Positions 59,198 to 64,000 of a DNA stretch of 64,000 nucleotides are shown piece after piece. A program made the position numbers and the translations under genes. Source of the DNA: Betaproteobacteria bacterium (lineage in GTDB: Bacteria > Pseudomonadota > Gammaproteobacteria > Burkholderiales > Rhodocyclaceae). The notes below the pieces were generated by a model, which had not been told where the DNA came from, ran no database searches, and saw only the letters and a list, made by a program, of their open reading frames with translations. The DNA is taken from contig WRMF01000002.1 of assembly GCA_009777245.1 (NCBI GenBank), positions 62,001-126,000 of the forward strand, in the 5' to 3' direction. The stretch's first letter is position 1. Every line of letters starts with the position of its first letter.

Positions 59198-60142
59198 ATG
59201 TCATTCGCTTTTGTTTTTCCGGGGCAAGGCTCGCAATCGGTCGGAATGATGTCCGCCTATACCGCGAACGAAAAAGACGCCGCTGTCGTGCGGGGGGTGT
59301 TTTCCGAAGCGTCGGACGCTTTGGGCGAAGACCTCTGGCGGATGGTGGAGTCGGGCGACGCTGAAACTCTGGCTATGACTGTCAATACGCAGCCTGTAAT
59401 GTTGACAGCCGGGGTGGCGGTCTGGCGGCTTTGGCAGGCAAAGGGCGGAAAAAAACCGTTCTGCCTTGCCGGACACAGTCTGGGGGAGTATTCGGCGCTG
59501 GTTGCCGCCGGGGCGCTCTCGTTCGCGGATGCCGTGTCGCTTGTTCGCCTGCGCGCCGCCGCGATGCAGGAAGCCGTGCCGCTTGGCTCGGGAAGCATGG
59601 CTGCGATCATGGGTCTGGACGATGAAGCCGTTTTCGCTGCCTGCGCTGCCGCAGGCATTGAGGCGGGCGGCGTTGCGGAAGCGGTCAATTTCAACGCCGT
59701 CGGGCAGACGGTGATTGCCGGACATAAGGCTGCCGTTGAGCGGGCGATGGAATTGTGCAAGGAAAAAGGCGCAAAACGCGCAGCCGCGTTGCCGGTTTCC
59801 GCCCCCTTTCATTCTTCCCTGATGCGACCGGCGGCGGAGAAGCTCGCCGTCGCGCTGGAAAAAATCGAATTTCGCCACCCTAACATTCCCGTTATCAATA
59901 ACGTGGATGTCGCGTTGGAATTTGAACCGGAGAAAATCCGCGACGCCTTGGCGCGGCAAGCCTGTCTCCCGGTGCAATGGGTGAAAATCATCCGCCTGAT
60001 GGCTGCCAACGGGGCAAATCAGGTTGTTGAATGCGGCCCCGGCAAGGTGCTTGCCGGACTTGCCAAGCGTTGCGCCGAAGGCGTTACCGGCATTCCCCTG
60101 GCGGATGCCGCCGCCCTGGAAGCGAATCTCAATCTGGAGTAA
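59198..60142 (+). CDS. fabD: Malonyl-CoA:ACP transacylase
   Basis: A 314-residue enzyme that loads malonyl groups onto ACP. FVFPGQGSQSVGMM is the oxyanion loop. The nucleophile is S94 in LAGHSLGEYSALVAAG, and the catalytic His is in PVSAPFHSSLM. ECGPGKVLAGLAKR is the C-terminal signature. It lies 16 bases after fabH. Confidence 0.97.
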   Translation: MSFAFVFPGQGSQSVGMMSAYTANEKDAAVVRGVFSEASDALGEDLWRMVESGDAETLAMTVNTQPVMLTAGVAVWRLWQAKGGKKPFCLAGHSLGEYSALVAAGALSFADAVSLVRLRAAAMQEAVPLGSGSMAAIMGLDDEAVFAACAAAGIEAGGVAEAVNFNAVGQTVIAGHKAAVERAMELCKEKGAKRAAALPVSAPFHSSLMRPAAEKLAVALEKIEFRHPNIPVINNVDVALEFEPEKIRDALARQACLPVQWVKIIRLMAANGANQVVECGPGKVLAGLAKRCAEGVTGIPLADAAALEANLNLE

Positions 60143-60147
60143 GACTT

Positions 60148-60903
60148 ATGAATACGACAACCCTTGCGGGACAAATTGCGCTGGTGACCGGCGCTTCTCG
60201 CGGAATCGGCAAAGCAATAGCCCTGAAGCTGGCGGAACAGGGCGCTGTCGTGGTAGGCGGCGCGATAGACGCGGAAGGCGCGAACGATATTTCCTCCTGG
60301 CTGCAGGAAAGAGCCTTGACAGGGTGCGGTCTGGTTCTGAATGTGTGTGATACCGCGCACATTGATGCGGCTCTTGCCTTTATCGAAAAGGAGTTTGCTG
60401 CCGCTCCCGGCATTCTGGTGAACAACGCGGGCATTACCAATGACAATCTTGCCATGCGGATGAAAGACGAGGAATGGGACGCAGTGCTTGACACCAATCT
60501 GAAAGCGGTTTTCCGTGTGTCACGCGCCTTTGTCCGTCCGATGATAAAGGCAAGAAACGGGCGCATCATCAACATCACTTCGGTTGTCGGACATGCGGGC
60601 AATGCCGGACAGGCCAATTACTGCGCCGCCAAGGCGGGCGTTACCGGAATGAGCAGGGCGTTGGCAAGGGAATTGGCCGGTCGCAACATCACGGTAAATT
60701 GCGTCGCGCCGGGTTTTATTGACACCGAAATGACCAGAAGCCTGCCGGAAGCGCAACGCGCCATCCTGCAAAGCGCAATTCCGCTGGGTAGACTGGGCGA
60801 ACCGGAAGATGTGGCAAATGCCGTGGCTTTCCTTGCCTCGCCCGCCGCCGCCTATATCACCGGCGCTACCCTGCATGTAAATGGCGGTATGCACATGGAG
60901 TGA
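60148..60903 (+). CDS. fabG: 3-oxoacyl-ACP reductase FabG
   Basis: A 251-residue NADPH-dependent short-chain reductase. TGASRGIG (14-21) binds the cofactor. The catalytic triad is S145, Y158 and K162 (NITSVVG, NYCAAKAG), and NNAG is at 92-95. The ATG at 60148 is 5 bases after the fabD stop, with GGAG overlapping the fabD stop region. acpP, normally next, is absent; a repeat block begins 23 bases after the stop. Confidence 0.96.
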   Translation: MNTTTLAGQIALVTGASRGIGKAIALKLAEQGAVVVGGAIDAEGANDISSWLQERALTGCGLVLNVCDTAHIDAALAFIEKEFAAAPGILVNNAGITNDNLAMRMKDEEWDAVLDTNLKAVFRVSRAFVRPMIKARNGRIINITSVVGHAGNAGQANYCAAKAGVTGMSRALARELAGRNITVNCVAPGFIDTEMTRSLPEAQRAILQSAIPLGRLGEPEDVANAVAFLASPAAAYITGATLHVNGGMHME

Positions 60904-60925
60904 CGGGCGCTGCCCGCAACTTCCT

Positions 60926-61331
60926 GGAGCGGTTTCGGTCAACACCTACATTTTACTCCCCTCTCCCATAAATGGGAGAGGGGAGACAAATCCGCTCCGC
61001 CTGCCGTTCCCCCTATCCCGCATCTAATCATACGTCATTCCCGCGAAGGCGGGAATCCAGTACGGCGTGGCAGTAACGACAGCTTTCCAGAACAGGAACG
61101 ACACTCCCATGCCGCAAGAGGAACGCATTCCCGTTTCGCGTCATACTGAATAGCAGTCACAAATTTTGATGTATATCTGGATTCCCGCCTTCGCGGGAAT
61201 GACGATAAGGTTATCATCTGTGCGAAATAGCGACCACGCTGCTGTAGGGGTTAAAAATTTTTAACCCCTACTTGCGCAAAAGGCAGAGAAAGGGTGTGTC
61301 TCCCCTCTCCCATAAATGGGAGAGGGGAGCA
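60926..61331. repeat. Mixed repeat block after fabG
   Basis: It contains in order GGAGCGGTTTCGG (second-family end), a CTCTCCCATAAATGGGAGAG palindrome (60961-60980), two CATTCCCGC/GCGGGAATG palindromes in opposite orientation (61033-61055 and 61180-61203), the 26-bp TAGGGGTTAAAAA palindrome (61245-61270), and a second CTCTCCCATAAATGGGAGAG (61305-61324). Non-coding. The 540 bases between fabG and the next gene hold only this and short flanks. Confidence 0.65.
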
Positions 61332-61442
61332 AAGCGCGGCTGGCTGGAGTTTGCTTCGCTCAACCAAACCTACTATTCCCTCCAACCTTTCAATCCGGCT
61401 TTGCATGGCTGTTGACTTCGATAACAGCATCTGCGAGCTGTA

Positions 61443-61769
61443 TCATTTTTTGCAGTCTGGGGCAACTGCATTCAGGGGCGTCGAAGCAACCATTTTGCAG
61501 AAAGTAATCCTGGGCGGCGCGCTCAACAAAGTATCGAAGCGTTCAAGCTCATTTTTTACCGGGTCAAATTTCAAATGCGCTTCCCATGCAGCGCGATCAA
61601 CATAGCATTCGTAAAGGATGAAGGTATTGGCCTTGCCTTCAGGAATCTGAACTGAATAATGAACAATCCCTGATTCATGCGCCGCGATTGCGACAAGGGA
61701 TTTCAGGACAGTTTCCAGTTCTCCGAATGCCTCGGGTTTTGCTTCCAGTTCAACTAACAGGATAAACAT
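61443..61769 (-). CDS. Antibiotic-biosynthesis-monooxygenase-like protein
   Basis: A 108-residue ferredoxin-like protein of the ABM family. The start MFILLVELEAKPEAFGELE and the pattern ESGIVHYSVQIPE, then NTFILYECYVDRAAWEAHL, are typical. Members act as cofactor-free oxygenases, quinol monooxygenases or heme-degrading proteins; the exact function cannot be read here. It lies 12 bases past the AraC regulator stop in the same direction and may be its target. Confidence 0.8.
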   Translation of the reverse strand: MFILLVELEAKPEAFGELETVLKSLVAIAAHESGIVHYSVQIPEGKANTFILYECYVDRAAWEAHLKFDPVKNELERFDTLLSAPPRITFCKMVASTPLNAVAPDCKK

Positions 61770-61781
61770 TGATACGCTCCT

Positions 61782-62633
61782 TCAAAGGTGATGATTGGGT
61801 ATGCGAACAATGCCTGTATTGCGAAGGCTTGTATTGTAAAAATGCGTCTTGTTCCGGGCGGCTCGCAAGTATTGTCCCGGCGAGAATCCTGTGCGGCTCT
61901 GGAAATCGTGAATGAAATGCGCCTGATCGTAGTATCCGTGAGAGAGAGCGGCGCACAACGTTGTTGTTGCAGGGTTGAGCATCAACTCCCTGACGGCATG
62001 TTGAAATCTACTCATACAACAGGTTTCCTTGGGCGTGTGACCGTAATAAGCCAACCAGCGGCGTTCAAGCTGGCGAACGCCCAGATGCAGTTTTTCCGCA
62101 AGGGTTTTAATCGTAAGGGTGGAATGCTGGCGATAAAGAACAGGCAAAGCCTGCTCAATGAGGGAGTCCGATGATTTTTGCCGCAGACAATGCGCCAAAA
62201 AGCCTTGAACAAGAGAAAGCCGCTCCTGCATATCATTGGCATAGGAAAAATGCCGCAACAGCGTATTGCCTGACGCGCCCCAAAGCTCACTGAAGCCGAA
62301 ACGGCTATCCGCTAATACTTTTGCGGGAATATCTGTAAAACGGCGCAAGGCTCCGATTTTGAAGCGAACGGCTACAAAACCGACATTTCGCATTGGCAAC
62401 AGGTTGATTGGAACCTTGCGAATACAAAACAAGTGACCGGGTTCCGCCTGAACCGGATCATGTCCGGCAATCTGATAACGAAGCGGCTCTCCATAATGGA
62501 AATATAGCTCCGCGCCTGTGCCGGGAAGCAACATCGGCAGATGAACCATCTCGTCCGGTTCCCCTTCCCATCCCCAAAAACGATCTATATAGGGGCAAAG
62601 CTCAGAGGCAGGCAAAAAATGAAAGGTTTTCAT
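61782..62633 (-). CDS. AraC-family transcriptional regulator
   Basis: A 283-residue regulator. The N-terminal sensor half begins FLPASELCPYIDRFWGWEG, a pattern seen in DUF6597-type AraC proteins. The C-terminal domain has two helix-turn-helix units: LTIKTLAEKLHLGVRQLERRW and LCAALSHGYYDQAHFIHDF, with RTGFSPGQYL. The start overlaps the hcp stop by one base, so it may be read from the hcp transcript. The ligand and targets are unknown; the monooxygenase gene downstream is a natural candidate. Confidence 0.88.
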   Translation of the reverse strand: MKTFHFLPASELCPYIDRFWGWEGEPDEMVHLPMLLPGTGAELYFHYGEPLRYQIAGHDPVQAEPGHLFCIRKVPINLLPMRNVGFVAVRFKIGALRRFTDIPAKVLADSRFGFSELWGASGNTLLRHFSYANDMQERLSLVQGFLAHCLRQKSSDSLIEQALPVLYRQHSTLTIKTLAEKLHLGVRQLERRWLAYYGHTPKETCCMSRFQHAVRELMLNPATTTLCAALSHGYYDQAHFIHDFQSRTGFSPGQYLRAARNKTHFYNTSLRNTGIVRIPNHHL

Positions 62634-63115
62634 CAGGCTTCTTTATTGGCCTTGATGTCGAAGGTGGCTGTTATTGTACCGCCACTTCCTCCCTGTTGGT
62701 TCTGAATGACATATTCCTGCGACACTTTGGAAAATGCGAGCGCAACTTCTTCATAAATCCGTTCCGAGGAACTGTTTCCCATTGGCTCCACCTTGGTCAC
62801 AATTACGTCTGTCATCGTGATTTTCAAATATTCGAGTGGTGTCCCACCCGCCTTGCGCACGGTCAGGACAGCTTCGGAAATATGTTTGCCCGTCAAACAA
62901 TACTTGAGCAGGTTTGGAGTAGCGCGATCTATCGCATGCTGAAAACTCAAGTCTCCCACTGTCGCTTTTCCTGCGCCGCCGCCAAATCCAGAGTGCATAT
63001 TTGACTCTTGTGTTACACACCACCTCCAACTCAATAATTCGATTTCGTTTTTATGAGTGGAGTCCAGCGACTCGCCGTCAATGCCGGTGAGTTTGAGAAA
63101 AATATCTTGTGCCAT
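62633..63115 (-). CDS. hcp: Type VI secretion tube protein Hcp
   Basis: A 160-residue Hcp-family protein that forms the hexameric tube of the type VI secretion system and is often secreted. MAQDIFLKLTGIDGESLDSTHKNEI is the standard start. EIELLSWRWCVTQ, VGDLSFQHAIDRATPNLLKYC and the C-terminal EEVALAFSKVSQEYVIQNQQG are diagnostic. AAAGGAGCAACAA leads directly into the ATG. No other T6SS structural gene is in the window, so this is an orphan hcp. Its leader is nearly identical to that of the lipoprotein gene just upstream. Confidence 0.95.
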   Translation of the reverse strand: MAQDIFLKLTGIDGESLDSTHKNEIELLSWRWCVTQESNMHSGFGGGAGKATVGDLSFQHAIDRATPNLLKYCLTGKHISEAVLTVRKAGGTPLEYLKITMTDVIVTKVEPMGNSSSERIYEEVALAFSKVSQEYVIQNQQGGSGGTITATFDIKANKEA

Positions 63116-63161
63116 TTGTTGCTCCTTTCGTTAATGACGGTTAATCTGCGGAATGCAGATA
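63116..63161 (-). repeat. Duplicated leader upstream of hcp
   Basis: On the minus strand it reads CGCAGATTAACCG, then TTAACGAAAGGAGCAACAA up to the ATG. It matches 63552-63597 with about five differences. It includes the ribosome site and the shared GGRGCAACAAATGGC start context. Confidence 0.75.
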
Positions 63162-63164
63162 TTT

Positions 63165-63551
63165 TTAAAAATCCTTGACCAGAAGATCGTCGCAATCGTC
63201 ACAAGCAAAATACCATGTACGGTCTTTGCATTTGATATTGCCTGTGCCACTTGCATATATTTTCCAGTAGCAGCCTACTCCCATATAAACAAGAATGCCT
63301 TTAGCATAGCAGTTGACGTAAGGATAGTAGGTGTCTATTTGTTCTTTGGTCATCATTGTTGCCCTGTACTGAAAAAATTTGCGCGCGTCCGTATGGGTCA
63401 CTCCTACATCGGAAAGTGAACAGTTTTTTTCCTTACACTCATGATCATCGACAAAGACATTTCTGATGGAGTCTCTGTGAAAATCCATCATGGAAACGCA
63501 TCCACTCAAGCATGAGAGGACGACTATGGAAAAGATTTTTCTGATTGCCAT
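63165..63551 (-). CDS. Cys-rich lipoprotein, tandem copy 2
   Basis: A 128-residue lipoprotein: MAIRKIFSIVVLSCLSGC gives a signal peptide with lipobox LSGC (lipidated Cys18). The mature part has several further cysteines in pairs (CKEKNC, CYAKG, CYWK, CKDRTWYFACDDC), suggesting disulfides. 103 of 128 positions match copy 1 upstream. It stops 12 residues earlier because TAA follows LVKDF. I do not recognise the family. It lies in one direction with copy 1 and hcp, 49 bases before hcp. Confidence 0.75.
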   Translation of the reverse strand: MAIRKIFSIVVLSCLSGCVSMMDFHRDSIRNVFVDDHECKEKNCSLSDVGVTHTDARKFFQYRATMMTKEQIDTYYPYVNCYAKGILVYMGVGCYWKIYASGTGNIKCKDRTWYFACDDCDDLLVKDF

Positions 63552-63597
63552 TTGTTGCCCCTTTCGTTAATGATGGTTAATCTGCGGAACGCGGACA
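63552..63597 (-). repeat. Duplicated leader upstream of lipoprotein copy 2
   Basis: It reads CGCAGATTAACC, then TTAACGAAAGGGGCAACAA up to the ATG, the partner of 63116-63161. The first bases overlap the 3' end of lipoprotein copy 1, so the duplicated unit is gene tail plus leader. Confidence 0.75.
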
Positions 63598-63999
63598 TTT
63601 ACAGCAGACACGATCAAAATCCTTATGCAAAAGATCGTCGCAATCGTCACAAGCAAAATACCATGTGCGGTCTTTGCATTTGATATTGCCTGTTCCACTT
63701 GCGTATATTTTCCATTCGCAGACTGCCCCCATATACACAAGGCTGCCCATAGCGTAGCACATGACGTAAGGGTAGTAAACGTCTATTTGTCTTTTGGTCA
63801 TCATTGTCGCCCTGTTCTGAAAAAACTTGCGCGCGTCCGTGTGGTTTACTCCTACAGAGGAACGATCACAGTTTTGTTCCTTAGACTCAAAATCCAGGAC
63901 AAAGACATCTTTGATGGAGTCTCTATTGAAATCCATCATGGATACGCATCCACTCAAGCAAGTCAGGATGAGTATGGAAAGGATTTTTCTTATTGCCAT
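63577..63999 (-). CDS. Cys-rich lipoprotein, tandem copy 1
   Basis: A 140-residue paralogue of the preceding lipoprotein, with the same lipobox (CLSGC) and NHTDARKFFQNRATMMTK core. The strongly conserved ASGTGNIKCKDRTWYFACDD segment is followed by an extra C-terminal tail, FDRVCCKCPRSAD, adding three cysteines. The start lies one base from the window edge, so its promoter and upstream neighbours are not visible. The function is unknown; the pairing with hcp suggests a periplasmic or outer-membrane role linked to secretion, such as immunity. Confidence 0.75.
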   Translation of the reverse strand: MAIRKILSILILTCLSGCVSMMDFNRDSIKDVFVLDFESKEQNCDRSSVGVNHTDARKFFQNRATMMTKRQIDVYYPYVMCYAMGSLVYMGAVCEWKIYASGTGNIKCKDRTWYFACDDCDDLLHKDFDRVCCKCPRSAD

Positions 64000-64000
64000 T

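Overview
The window looks like chromosomal DNA of a betaproteobacterium. The best evidence is conserved gene order: hfq-hflX-hflK-hflC-DUF2065-hisZ-purA (53755 down to 47536), fmdB-DUF502-aspS (30279-33084), fabZ-lpxA-lpxB-rnhB (27390 down to 24409) and yceD-rpmF-plsX-fabH-fabD-fabG (56340-60903). LPS and flagellar genes confirm a Gram-negative, motile cell. I cannot name the genus. I see no rRNA or tRNA genes, no CRISPR array and no prophage.

Layout. 1-3271: end of ribF, then ileS. 3290-3802: repeats and the first half of an IS630-type transposase. 4205-5245: a zinc alcohol dehydrogenase. 5649-8459: valS. 8464-11904: an exported cysteine-desulfurase-like PLP enzyme, set between a cation-efflux gene and a 125-bp copy of that gene's tail. 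12075-17471: an OmpA-like lipoprotein, nnrE/nnrD, and a phosphohexomutase coupled to an FAD-linked oxidase. 18011-20484: fliOPQ and thiL. 20733-22781: small membrane proteins. 22789-27390: fabF, acpP, rnhB, lpxB, lpxA, fabZ. 27814-29732: a response regulator and a soluble zinc-binding chemoreceptor. 29761-33084: rbfA, fmdB, DUF502, aspS. 33725-37722: hypD, ppiD, ttcA. 37928-40298: an FHA protein with two alpha/beta hydrolases. 40594-43721: an aldo/keto reductase and a duplicated CoA-transferase locus. 44055-47293: a PhnD-like binding protein overlapping a GGDEF/EAL protein. 47536-53755: purA to hfq. 53867-56193: flhB-like, fliK, fliT-like, fliS. 56340-60903: fatty-acid and phospholipid genes. 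61443-63999: a monooxygenase-like protein, an AraC regulator, an orphan Hcp and two tandem Cys-rich lipoproteins.

The most striking feature of the DNA is a dense set of intergenic palindromic repeats. One family has inverted ends reading TATAG(C/T)GCTTTCCG and usually carries a CATTCCCGC/GCGGGAATG palindrome. A second has ends reading AGAGCGGTTT and carries CTCTCCC/GGGAGAG palindromes. They nest in each other at 33107-33712. One palindromic element supplies the C-terminus of a protein (15992-16036), and another palindrome-rich sequence is inserted in frame in ileS (1445-1525). Copies lie at several points where normally linked genes are separated (ileS without lspA, fabG without acpP, thiL without pgpA). 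This suggests repeat-associated reshuffling of operons.

The most interesting candidate systems are: the hcp gene with duplicated Cys-rich lipoproteins that share its leader (possible secreted effector, immunity or accessory locus); the signal-peptide-bearing PLP enzyme on a duplication-flanked segment; the binding protein plus GGDEF/EAL pair downstream of a CCCCT repeat tract; and the cyclase-like/FHA protein with two hydrolases. Their functions are inferred from family resemblance and context only.
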